Below are positions 1-6,331 of a DNA stretch of 8,748 nt, in pieces (positions within the stretch are counted from its first letter, which is position 1; each line of letters begins with the position of its first letter). Source of the stretch: Deltaproteobacteria bacterium (lineage in GTDB: Bacteria > Desulfobacterota > Binatia > Binatales > Binataceae); the NCBI GenBank assembly GCA_027403435.1, contig DAHZDR010000271.1, forward strand, positions 1 to 8,748, given 5' to 3'. Position numbers and translations under genes: made by a program. The notes under the pieces are model-generated. The model was not told the DNA's origin, did not search any database, and saw only the letters and a program-made list of their open reading frames with translations.

Positions 1-2
1 AG

Positions 3-647
3 GCTTGGACCTTCGGCGGTCAATGGCGCGAAGCAACCGGGCGTGCACGAACATACGTTCCGCTAATCATTCCGCCCGAACGAGCCGATCGCCTAATGCT
101 ATCATTCACCAATCTGGTTGAAGCGCACGTTCTGTATGCGGTCCGGCGTGTTCATCAAATTAAAATGAAATTGCTCCGTGAGACGCTTGCTCAACTCAGA
201 CAGGATTTTGAAACCAAGCATCCGCTAGCCGACGTCGATCTCTATACGTCGGGCAAAAATATTCTCGTCAAGTACGAAACATACGTCAACATGAGCGTCG
301 GCAAACAAACCGAAATGGAACAAGTAATTGACATATATGTAAAACGTGTTGAACGTGACGAATCGAAAATCGCTCGCTTTTATCCATTCACTGGCGAACC
401 TATTGTCGCTGGTCCTGCTGTAGTCGAACAACCCAAAATTGTGTCAGTTGATCCATTTGTTTCGTTCGGTCGGCCTGTCGTAAGTGGCACCAACATTCGC
501 ACGGAAATTTTGTCGGAACGATGGATTGGCGGAGACAGCATCGATAGTCTAGCTGTCGATTACCAGATTGACAGAAATATTATTGAAGCTGCATTGAAGT
601 ACGAAAGTGCGCGGCGACCTATAGATTCAGCGGCCTCGGCTAATTAA
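3..647 (+). CDS. DUF433 / VapB45-like antitoxin, 5' partial
   Basis: This is probably the antitoxin and DNA-binding partner of a type II toxin-antitoxin pair. The reading frame is open from the left edge, so the real start lies outside the window; the ATG at 96 is internal. The frame before 96 encodes WTFGGQWREATGRARTYVP, which resembles the end of the MerR-like winged HTH seen in VapB45-type antitoxins. It is followed by a helical segment (LSFTNLVEAHVLYAVRR). The C-terminal part, about nt 450-605 (DPFVSFGRPVVSGTNIRTE through IDRNIIEAALKYE), matches the DUF433 pattern of a short sheet-and-helix antitoxin domain. The gene is clearly A+T-rich: nt 301-360 contain 22 G+C of 60 bases, against 44 of 60 at nt 2041-2100 in fmt. 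This suggests horizontal transfer. The toxin gene follows directly. The family call rests on motif memory; no search was run. Confidence 0.78.
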   Translation, partial: AWTFGGQWREATGRARTYVPLIIPPERADRLMLSFTNLVEAHVLYAVRRVHQIKMKLLRETLAQLRQDFETKHPLADVDLYTSGKNILVKYETYVNMSVGKQTEMEQVIDIYVKRVERDESKIARFYPFTGEPIVAGPAVVEQPKIVSVDPFVSFGRPVVSGTNIRTEILSERWIGGDSIDSLAVDYQIDRNIIEAALKYESARRPIDSAASAN

Positions 648-1089
648 CTATACTCCCGACAATTTAACATTTTTCACGGACGCCGATCTCCCCGGCCAGC
701 GGATCGCCGATGCCATCGCTGAAAACAGCGGTGCGCGCGTTGAACAGCACAATAATCACTTCGGCCGACGGACTGAAGATGTGGATTGGTTGCCGTACGT
801 GGGTCGCCGCGATTGGGTCGTGGTAACCGCCGATAAACAGATCAAGCGCCGACTTTTCGAACGCGAGACTCTAATTAACGCTGGAGTCAGGTCCTTCGTA
901 TTGGGAAGTGGAAACTTAGGCGTTCAAGCAATTATTGCGATATTGACCGCAGCAATGCCCGCCATGCTAAAATTAATCGCGGAGCAGGCGCCGCCATTTA
1001 TAGCGCGGATTAAGCAGACCGCAGAAATCGAATTGCTGCACCCGAAAAAAACGGCGACCGCCACGTCAAGGGAAACTCCATCAGAATAG
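643..1089 (+). CDS. PIN-like toxin (VapC45/DUF5615 type), unusual start
   Basis: This is the likely toxin of the pair: a PIN-like domain RNase that probably cleaves RNA with acidic residues holding a metal ion. The conserved N-terminal motif FFTDADLPG lies at nt 670-696. It is followed by DVDWLPYVGRR, WVVVTADKQIKRR, a helix that begins ERETLINAGVRSFVL, and PPFIARI. Acidic residues 13, 15 and 64 (numbered from nt 643) fit the catalytic positions. The frame is bounded upstream by a stop at 622-624 and holds no ATG, GTG or TTG before the GTG at 781. That GTG would remove the FFTDAD motif. I therefore place the start at the ATT at 643, which overlaps the antitoxin stop (ATTAA), giving 148 aa. Alternatives are a start codon lost by mutation, making the toxin a pseudogene, or a sequence error. 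The family call is fairly secure; the start is not. Confidence 0.72.
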   Translation: MNYTPDNLTFFTDADLPGQRIADAIAENSGARVEQHNNHFGRRTEDVDWLPYVGRRDWVVVTADKQIKRRLFERETLINAGVRSFVLGSGNLGVQAIIAILTAAMPAMLKLIAEQAPPFIARIKQTAEIELLHPKKTATATSRETPSE

Positions 1090-1195
1090 TCCAGTCAAGT
1101 ATGTTATTCCCCAAATTAGGACACTACCGGCGCGGAGGCGGCGCTTTATAGCCGCCATAACGCTCTGATAAACTGGATGGTTGACGCTTTAATCG
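1090..1195. other. Intergenic gap between toxin and def
   Basis: This 106-base gap separates the TA module from the translation genes. A perfect 6-bp inverted repeat, GGCGGC (1137-1142) and GCCGCC (1151-1156), encloses the loop GCTTTATA. No T-run follows, so it does not look like a standard intrinsic terminator. A promoter for def would be expected here, but I see no convincing pair of -35 and -10 boxes, and there is no strong Shine-Dalgarno before the def ATG. Confidence 0.4.
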
Positions 1196-1738
1196 ATGGC
1201 GCTGCTGAAGATTCACAAATTTCCCGACGCCGTGCTCAAGCAGCCGGCCCGTCCGGTCGAGAATATCGACGGCTCGCTCAACGCTTTCGCCGAAAGCATG
1301 GCGCAGACCATGTACGCCGCGCCCGGAGTCGGTCTCGCCGCGCCCCAGGTCGGCGATTCCCGCCGCATTATTGTGCTCGACACCGAGCACGATAATCCCG
1401 GCAAGCATCTGCTCAAACTCGTCAATCCGGTGATCGCCGAGGCCGAGGGTTCGATCACGTGGGAGGAAGGCTGCCTCTCGGTGGTCGATTTCACCGCCGA
1501 TGTCGAGCGCTACGACAAGGTGCTGGTGCGGGCCTGGACGCTCGACCAAAAGGAGATTGAAATCGAGGCCACCGACCTGCTTGCGGTCGCCCTCCAGCAT
1601 GAAATCGACCATCTCGACGGCCGCCTGTTCATCGACCGGATTAGCCGCATCAAGCGCGAACTCTACCGCCGCAAGCGCGCCAAGATGATCAAGGAGGGCA
1701 AGCCCGATGGTAAGCCCCCCGCCGCCGCCCGCATCTGA
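1196..1738 (+). CDS. def: Peptide deformylase
   Basis: The enzyme removes the formyl group from the N-terminal formyl-methionine of new proteins in the cytoplasm. All three family motifs are intact in the 180-residue protein. GVGLAAPQ is at residues 44-51. EGCLS is at 91-95, with metal ligand Cys93. HEIDH is at 135-139, with metal ligands His135 and His139 and catalytic Glu136. The length is normal for the family. The ATG at 1196 gives the usual N-terminus (MALLKIHKFPDAVLKQPARPV). The basic C-terminal tail (from about residue 152) is longer than the catalytic core needs. It overlaps the first 32 nt of fmt and carries the fmt ribosome-binding site. Pairing with fmt is the classic arrangement: Fmt adds the formyl group that Def removes. 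Confidence 0.97.
   Translation: MALLKIHKFPDAVLKQPARPVENIDGSLNAFAESMAQTMYAAPGVGLAAPQVGDSRRIIVLDTEHDNPGKHLLKLVNPVIAEAEGSITWEEGCLSVVDFTADVERYDKVLVRAWTLDQKEIEIEATDLLAVALQHEIDHLDGRLFIDRISRIKRELYRRKRAKMIKEGKPDGKPPAAARI
1693..1698 (+). promoter_or_regulatory. Ribosome-binding site of fmt, inside def
   Basis: GGAGGG, within AAGGAGGG, ends 8 nt before the ATG at 1707. It is a strong Shine-Dalgarno inside the end of def. It supports the 1707 start for fmt rather than one closer to the conserved LRVVFMGTP segment, and it suggests that translation of fmt is coupled to that of def. Confidence 0.8.
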
Positions 1739-2717
1739 GGCCCACGCCGGCGCGCCGCTGCGCGTCGTGTTCATGGGCACGCCGGCGCTCGCCGCGCGGA
1801 TCCTCGAACGGATGATCGCCGCGTCGGGGCGCGATTTCGTGGTGGCCGCCGTGGTCACGCGGCCGGACCAGCCGCGTAATCGCGGATTGAAGCGCGAACC
1901 GTCCGAAGTCGCCGCCGTCGCCGCGCGTCATCAATTGCCGACGCTCAAGCCGGTCAAAATCCGTACGCCGGAATTCCTCGCCGAGCTGCAATCGTTCGCG
2001 CCCGACCTGCTGGTGGTCGCCGCCTACGGCCGCATTCTGCCCAACGCGATCCTCGCCGCGCCGCGCGTCATGCCGCTCAACGTGCACGCCTCGCTGCTGC
2101 CGCGCCATCGCGGCGCCGCGCCGATCGAAGGCGCGATTCTCGCCGGCGATCGCGAGTCGGGCGTGACCATCATGCGCGTCGTCGAACGGATGGACGCCGG
2201 GCCGATTCTGCTGCAACGATCGATGCCGCTGGCCGCGGACGAAACCCAGGGTTCGCTGAAAGACAAACTGGCGGAGCTGGGAGCCGAGGCGCTGCTTGAG
2301 GCGCTCGCGGGATTGCGGCGCGGCGCGCTCGCTGAAATTCCGCAGGACGAAAGCGCGGCGACCCACACCGCCCAGATCAAAAAGGAAGACTCGCTGATCG
2401 ATTGGTCGGCAGATGCGGCGTGGATCGAACGGATGACGCGCGCGTTCGACCCGTGGCCGGTCGCGCGCACCACGCTGGCCGGCGCGGAACTGATGGTCTG
2501 GCGGGCGCGCGTCGTCGCCGCCGCGGCGCTTGCCGGCTCCGCCGAACTAACCGCGCCGCCCGGCGCGATCATCCGTCTGCAGCCCGAACCGATCGTGAAA
2601 TGCGCAACCGGCGCGCTCGCGCTGCTCGAAGTGCAGGCCCCTGGCCGCCGCCGGATGGCCGCGGCGGATTTCTTCCGCGGACGCCGAATCGAAATCGGCG
2701 CGCGTCTGGGCGCATGA
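1707..2717 (+). CDS. fmt: Methionyl-tRNA formyltransferase
   Basis: The enzyme transfers a formyl group from 10-formyltetrahydrofolate to the amino group of Met-tRNA(fMet), making the initiator tRNA used in bacterial translation. In the 336-residue protein the N-terminal Rossmann-like domain begins with LRVVFMGTPALAA (residues 18-30). The folate-binding and catalytic signature SLLPRHRGAAPI is at 129-140. Catalytic residues Asn125, His127 and Asp163 are present (LNVHASLLP and RMDAGPI). The C-terminal tRNA-binding domain begins near residue 210 and ends with FFRGRRIEIGARLG. A 17-residue Pro-rich N-terminal extension (MVSPPPPPASEAHAGAP) precedes the usual start and is supported by the Shine-Dalgarno at 1693-1698. 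The stop overlaps the rsmB start as ATGA. Confidence 0.97.
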   Translation: MVSPPPPPASEAHAGAPLRVVFMGTPALAARILERMIAASGRDFVVAAVVTRPDQPRNRGLKREPSEVAAVAARHQLPTLKPVKIRTPEFLAELQSFAPDLLVVAAYGRILPNAILAAPRVMPLNVHASLLPRHRGAAPIEGAILAGDRESGVTIMRVVERMDAGPILLQRSMPLAADETQGSLKDKLAELGAEALLEALAGLRRGALAEIPQDESAATHTAQIKKEDSLIDWSADAAWIERMTRAFDPWPVARTTLAGAELMVWRARVVAAAALAGSAELTAPPGAIIRLQPEPIVKCATGALALLEVQAPGRRRMAAADFFRGRRIEIGARLGA

Positions 2718-4177
2718 CCCGGCGTCCGCCACGCGACGCCAAATCGCGGCCGCGGGCGACTTTGCGTCGTGGCGAACCCAAACCCGCTGGCGGCCCTGTC
2801 AGGCTGGACGAGTCGAAGCGTACCGCTGGACTCGAGTTGCGCCGCGTCGCCGCCGAAATCCTGATGCGAGTCGAGCGGGACCGCGCCTTTGCCGACGTTT
2901 TGTTGGGCCATGCCTTGCCCACATTCGCCAATCCCGCCGATCGCCGCCTGCTGACGCGGACCGTGCTCGGCGCAATCGCGATGCGCGCGCGGCTCGACCA
3001 CGAACTCGCGCGCGTCTGTTCCCGGCCGCTCGACGCGCTCGATGCCGCCGTGCTTGCGATCCTGCGCGCCGCCCTGTTTCAACTGCGCTTCCTCGACCGC
3101 GTGCCGCGTCATGCCGCGGTCGATACCGCCGTCACGCTGGCGCGCGAAACGGCGGGTCCCGGAGCGGCCGGTTTCGTTAACGGCGTGCTGCGCGGCGCAC
3201 TGCGCGCGGATGGCGCAATCCCGCCGCGCGGCGCGGACTTGGCCGGATGGCTTGCGCTGGCGGGGTCGCATCCGCGCTGGATGGTCGAAAAGTTTATCGA
3301 ATGGTTCGGCGCGCGCGCCGCCGAGGCGCTGATCGAGGCGAACAACGGTCCCGCGCCGACCGTTCTGCGCCTGAATCTCGCGCGTGGCGCGCCGGAAGAA
3401 CTGCTCGCCCGGCTCGCCGCCGAAGGCTTTGAAATCGCGGCGCGCGGCCGGCTGCCTGAAACGGTCGTGCTCGCCGCGGCGCCGCCGTTCGACGCGCCCG
3501 CGCTGCGCGACGGCCTCTGCCAGATGCAATCCGAGGCGTCGCAACTGGTGGCGCGGATGCTCGCTCCGGCCGCCGGCGCGACCGTCGTGGATTGCGCGGC
3601 GGCGCCGGGCGGCAAAGCGGGCCATCTGGCGGAACTCGCCGGACCGTCCGGGACGGTCCTGGCGGTCGATGTGAATTTCACAGGTCTGAAAAAAGTGCGG
3701 GTCGGCGCCGCGCGCCTCGGCCATCGGCGAGTCTTTCCGGTCCGCGCCGACGCATCCGCGGCGATGCCATTGGCGCCATCCTCGTGCGACGCCGTCCTGC
3801 TGGACGCGCCTTGCAGCGGTATCGGCACCTTGCGTGAACATCCGGAGATTCGCTGGCGGCTCCGTCCGGAGGATTTTTCGCGCCTCGCGGCGGTTCAGTC
3901 CGCGATGCTGCGCAAGGCGTCGGCGATCGTCCGTCCGGGCGGCGTGATGGTCTATTCGGTGTGCAGCCTGGCGCCCGAAGAGGGCGAGCGGGTGGTGCGC
4001 CGCTGGCTCGACGAACGGCCCAATTTCGCGATCGACCGGGCGTGGCTGGATACGGACGCGAATCCCGTGGCGGGCGCGTTCGCCGGGCTGATCGACGCGG
4101 ACGGCCTGATGCGCACGCGGCCGGACCAAGGCGGTCTCGACGGCTTTTTCGCCGCGCGGCTCAAGCGGCTTGGCTGA
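2714..4177 (+). CDS. rsmB: 16S rRNA (cytosine-C5) methyltransferase RsmB/Sun
   Basis: The enzyme methylates C5 of a cytosine in 16S rRNA (C967 in E. coli) using S-adenosylmethionine. From the ATG at 2714 the protein has 487 residues, somewhat longer than usual because of a basic N-terminal tail of about 37 residues. A NusB-like helical domain follows (about 38-170; LRRVAAEILMRVERDRAFAD and FVNGVLRG). The Rossmann-type methyltransferase domain then carries the SAM motif CAAPGGK at 294-300, motif IV DAPCSG with Cys367, and motif VI YSVCSLAPEEGE with Cys417. Both cysteines used in the m5C mechanism are present. The frame stays open upstream inside fmt, but the ATGA overlap with the fmt stop marks the true start and implies coupled translation. 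The order def-fmt-rsmB is common in bacteria. Confidence 0.95.
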   Translation: MTRRPPRDAKSRPRATLRRGEPKPAGGPVRLDESKRTAGLELRRVAAEILMRVERDRAFADVLLGHALPTFANPADRRLLTRTVLGAIAMRARLDHELARVCSRPLDALDAAVLAILRAALFQLRFLDRVPRHAAVDTAVTLARETAGPGAAGFVNGVLRGALRADGAIPPRGADLAGWLALAGSHPRWMVEKFIEWFGARAAEALIEANNGPAPTVLRLNLARGAPEELLARLAAEGFEIAARGRLPETVVLAAAPPFDAPALRDGLCQMQSEASQLVARMLAPAAGATVVDCAAAPGGKAGHLAELAGPSGTVLAVDVNFTGLKKVRVGAARLGHRRVFPVRADASAAMPLAPSSCDAVLLDAPCSGIGTLREHPEIRWRLRPEDFSRLAAVQSAMLRKASAIVRPGGVMVYSVCSLAPEEGERVVRRWLDERPNFAIDRAWLDTDANPVAGAFAGLIDADGLMRTRPDQGGLDGFFAARLKRLG

Positions 4178-4224
4178 GATTTGGCGTCTTTGGGACGGTT
4201 TTGCGTGGTCCGGCGAAGTTAACG
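4178..4224. other. Short gap between convergent genes
   Basis: The 47 bases separate the 3' ends of rsmB and the rlpA-like gene. I see no clear stem-loop with a T-run in either direction, so any terminator here is not obvious. Confidence 0.4.
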
Positions 4225-4836
4225 CTATTCGACGTTTGCGTAGGCGGTGCTTGCAGGCCGATGCCATCGCTTGCGGCGATAATAGTGATGATAGTGGTGG
4301 TGCGTTGGGTAGGTTGCGGCGATCGGCGTGACTCTTACCGCCGTCACGCCCGTCCGCGTCATGCCGATATCCTGAGCCGCCCGCCGCGACAGATCGAGGC
4401 CACGTCCGCGCACATAAGGGCCGCGATCGTTAATCCGCACATCGACCGAGCGGCCGTTTTTAAGGTTGGTCACGCGCACCACCGAGCCGAGCGGAAGCGT
4501 TCGCGAGGCGGCGGTCAGCGCGTTGGGATTGAAACGTTCGCCATTCGCGGTTTTGCGATTCGCGAACCCCGGTCCGTACCACGACGCCCGGACGACTTCC
4601 GCATGTCCGGACCGCTTGGCGCCATGCCATCGCGAGGACGAATAGGCGTAGGGATTCGAGTGACTGTTGAAGAAATTCGAGCCCATCATGCCGCCGCATC
4701 CACTGACAAAGATGCCGGCCAGCGTGGCCAGAACGGCAAGCGCGACGGTTGAGCCATATTCCGGCCATTGGCGGCGCTCGATTCGTCCGTGGACTGGTCG
4801 TCGGCGCCTGATGGCGGGTTTGACGGCGCGCATCAT
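4225..4836 (-). CDS. rlpA: RlpA-like septal ring lipoprotein
   Basis: RlpA proteins are outer-membrane lipoproteins that cut naked glycan strands of peptidoglycan during cell division. From the ATG at 4836 the protein has 203 residues. A basic N-terminal stretch leads to a hydrophobic segment (about 30-46, VALAVLATLAGIFVSG) and the lipobox VSGC, with lipidated Cys47. The double-psi beta-barrel follows: ASWYGPGF, TANGERFNPNALTAASRTLPLG, VRVTNLKNGRSVDVRINDRGPYVRGRGLDLS. Glu100 and Asp137 fit active-site positions, but the His usual in AH(K/R)TLP is Ser111 here. The protein ends in a His/Tyr-rich basic tail (HHHYHHYYRRKRWH), and no SPOR domain is present. An in-frame TTG at 4854 is an alternative start. 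No strong Shine-Dalgarno decides between them. It converges on rsmB. Confidence 0.88.
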   Translation of the reverse strand: MMRAVKPAIRRRRPVHGRIERRQWPEYGSTVALAVLATLAGIFVSGCGGMMGSNFFNSHSNPYAYSSSRWHGAKRSGHAEVVRASWYGPGFANRKTANGERFNPNALTAASRTLPLGSVVRVTNLKNGRSVDVRINDRGPYVRGRGLDLSRRAAQDIGMTRTGVTAVRVTPIAATYPTHHHYHHYYRRKRWHRPASTAYANVE

Positions 4837-4920
4837 ACTGAACGCCCAGAGCAACTGCGGCGCCAGTAAACAGGTGGTGGAATCGGATGTTTTGACGGGA
4901 TTTACTTACTCAATTCGCCA

Positions 4921-4967
4921 GTTTCCCCACTTCGCATTGTAAAATTTACCAAAAGCTCTCGGGAAAC
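4921..4967. repeat. Nested inverted repeats between rlpA and the MerR-TPR gene
   Basis: An outer 7-bp inverted repeat, GTTTCCC (4921-4927) and GGGAAAC (4961-4967), encloses the short palindrome GTAAAATTTAC (4939-4949). The stretch is A+T-rich in an otherwise G+C-rich neighbourhood. It could be an operator, or a weak hairpin after the MerR-TPR gene. Neither role is shown by the sequence alone. Confidence 0.4.
4936..4941 (-). promoter_or_regulatory. Possible -10 box for the rlpA-like gene
   Basis: On the minus strand this reads TACAAT, a good -10 match, about 100 nt upstream of the rlpA start. The -35 region 17-18 bases further up is poor. It lies in a locally A+T-rich stretch and overlaps the palindrome at 4939-4949. 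Confidence 0.28.
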
Positions 4968-5009
4968 TATGCGTCGGGCCTGATACGGAATTTATCCAGG
5001 CGCGCCGCG

Positions 5010-5849
5010 TCATCCGCCGCCGCGGCAAAGATGGTCGAGCGTGACCAGATGGCGTTCGGCGTCGCGCCGGCGGCCGGCGCTTTCGTAAAGTTCGGCAAGG
5101 TTGCGATGCGCCTCGATCGAGAGCGGGTCGCATTGCGCCGCCCGCTCGAAGCATTGCAGCGCGTTCTCCACATCCTCGCGCCGCCGATAGAGCGCGCCCA
5201 GCCGCAGATTGACCTCGGCGTTGGCGGGCGCCAGCACCGCCGCGCCCAGCAGATGGCGCAGCGCCCCGGTCAGGTCGCCGGCGCCTTCCAGCAACGCCGC
5301 CATCCGCGTATGCGCCGCGAAATCGCGCGGCTCGCGGCCGAGGAATTCGCTGTGGAGCTTCAGCGCGCGCAAGGGATCGGACTCGGCCAGCCGCCGCGCC
5401 TCTTCGAAACGTTCATGCACCCGCGCCGGACCAAAGCGATGCTCAACTGTTCCGGCCGCGCGCGGCGCGCCGAAGCGCAGCAGCAACTGGCCGGTGTCGA
5501 TTTCGAACAGCGCCGCGCCCTCGCGCATTACGATCCGGCCGTCGTCATTATGCAGCTTGAGCGCGGGCGTTGGCCGCGCCGGCGACGTCTGCCCACGCGC
5601 CCGCTCGACGCAGCGCTTGAACGCGCCCAGGCGCCGCCGGCGCGGCAACAGCTCCTTCGCCATCCGCATCAGCAGCAGATCGTTGAAATCGAAGCGATAG
5701 CGGCGACCGCGCGCCGCCGAAGGCGCGACCAGCCGCCGCTTGACCCAATAACGAATCCGATCCGGAGAGACCGCCAGGATACGCGCCGCCGCGCGCGTCG
5801 AAAAGGTCTGCCGTTCCTGAATTCCGCTTCCGCCCGCAATCGCCGCCAC
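5010..5849 (-). CDS. MerR-type HTH protein with C-terminal TPR repeats
   Basis: I do not recognise a named gene. Numbering from the GTG at 5849 (279 aa), a MerR-type winged HTH starts near residue 16: FSTRAAARILAVSPDRIRYWVKRRLVAPSAARGRRYRFDFNDLLLMRMAKELL. A linker holds a small probable beta segment at 104-126 (GRIVMREGAALFEIDTGQLLLRF). From about 141 to 273 there are TPR-like helix pairs of about 34 residues, with repeats ending in P, such as HLLGAAVLAPANAEVNLRLGALYRRREDVENALQCFERAAQCDP. The protein is likely a cytoplasmic regulator that binds DNA with the HTH and a partner with the TPRs; its target is unknown. A promoter-like pair at 5857-5885 sits over the alternative TTG start (5885), so I favour the GTG at 5849 or 5855. 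The transcript would then be leaderless or nearly so. Confidence 0.82.
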   Translation of the reverse strand: MAAIAGGSGIQERQTFSTRAAARILAVSPDRIRYWVKRRLVAPSAARGRRYRFDFNDLLLMRMAKELLPRRRRLGAFKRCVERARGQTSPARPTPALKLHNDDGRIVMREGAALFEIDTGQLLLRFGAPRAAGTVEHRFGPARVHERFEEARRLAESDPLRALKLHSEFLGREPRDFAAHTRMAALLEGAGDLTGALRHLLGAAVLAPANAEVNLRLGALYRRREDVENALQCFERAAQCDPLSIEAHRNLAELYESAGRRRDAERHLVTLDHLCRGGG

Positions 5850-5856
5850 GCGCACG

Positions 5857-5885
5857 AGTATAGGAAGCCGCGATCGCGCCGGCAA
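5857..5885 (-). promoter_or_regulatory. Sigma70-type promoter of the MerR-TPR gene
   Basis: On the minus strand, TTGCCG (5885-5880) and TATACT (5862-5857) are separated by exactly 17 bases, matching the consensus at 4 of 6 and 5 of 6 positions. Transcription would begin near 5850, at or next to the GTG at 5849. This suggests that the gene is expressed independently of the hisH-hisF-ribH operon upstream. Confidence 0.5.
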
Positions 5886-5887
5886 CG

Positions 5888-5918
5888 CGCCGCCCGGCAG
5901 ATTTCTTAACAGGCGGCG
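5888..5918. terminator. Possible stem-loop after ribH
   Basis: CGCCGCC (5888-5894) and GGCGGCG (5912-5918) form a perfect 7-bp inverted repeat with a 17-base spacer, just past the ribH stop. No T-run follows on the minus strand. It could pause or end transcription of the his-rib operon before the next promoter, but it is not a textbook terminator. Confidence 0.3.
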
Positions 5919-5920
5919 GA

Positions 5921-6331
5921 TTAATCCAGTTCCTTGAGTCCGCGGATCATCCGCACCACCGACTCCACCGCGTGCTTGGCGTTGTCGATTCGATCGAGCG
6001 CCTGCACCCGGTCCATCCCCGGTCCGGTGACGCCGAGTCCGACCGGCTTGTCGAATTCGAGCGACAAATCGACCGCCGCGGCCGCCGTCGCGCCGGTGAT
6101 TACTTCGTCGTGTCCGGTGTCGCCCTTGATCACCGCGCCGATCATCACGACGCCCTCGACGTCCTTGCGCCGCAGCAGTTTTTTGACCGCCAGCGGCATG
6201 TCGAAAACTCCCGGCACATGCACGATCCGCGCGACTTCGGCGCCGAGAAACTCGGCGTGCCGGCGCGCCCGCTCCGCCATCAGCGAAGTCACGTCGAAGT
6301 TGAAATCCGCAACCACCAGCGCAATTTTCAA
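5921..6331 (-). CDS. ribH: 6,7-dimethyl-8-ribityllumazine synthase, archaeal-type
   Basis: The enzyme condenses 5-amino-6-ribitylaminouracil with 3,4-dihydroxy-2-butanone 4-phosphate, the next-to-last step of riboflavin synthesis, and usually forms large assemblies. The 136-residue protein shows the substrate-binding start LKIALVVADFN, the segment HVPGVFDMPLAVKKLL (38-53), and GAVIKGDTGHDEVI with catalytic His74. It ends with KPVGLGVTGPG and RMIRGLKELD. The short length and the FDMPLAVKKLL and KGDTGHDE signatures resemble archaeal lumazine synthases more than the usual bacterial form of about 155 residues. The frame is open upstream to 6760, but the start is best placed at the TTG at 6331. 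It overlaps the hisF stop as TTGA and has GGAG 6 nt before it. Translation is probably coupled to hisF. Confidence 0.93.
   Translation of the reverse strand: MKIALVVADFNFDVTSLMAERARRHAEFLGAEVARIVHVPGVFDMPLAVKKLLRRKDVEGVVMIGAVIKGDTGHDEVITGATAAAAVDLSLEFDKPVGLGVTGPGMDRVQALDRIDNAKHAVESVVRMIRGLKELD

Noticed and set aside
1137..1156. GGCGGC-loop-GCCGCC as a terminator for the TA module
   Set aside because: The stem is short and not followed by a T-run; I describe it only as part of the intergenic gap.
2402..2713. An N-terminal extension of rsmB inside fmt
   Set aside because: The sequence there is the fmt gene read in another frame, and the ATGA junction at 2714 is the usual coupled start.
2024..4267. 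A 747-codon open frame on the minus strand opposite fmt and rsmB
   Set aside because: It is Arg/Ala/Gln-rich with no recognisable domain, and lies antisense to two clearly identified genes. Such long frames are common in high G+C DNA.
5031..5909. A 292-codon plus-strand frame opposite the MerR-TPR gene
   Set aside because: It has an Arg/Gln/Ala-rich composition with no domain. The minus-strand protein shows a clear HTH and TPR pattern.
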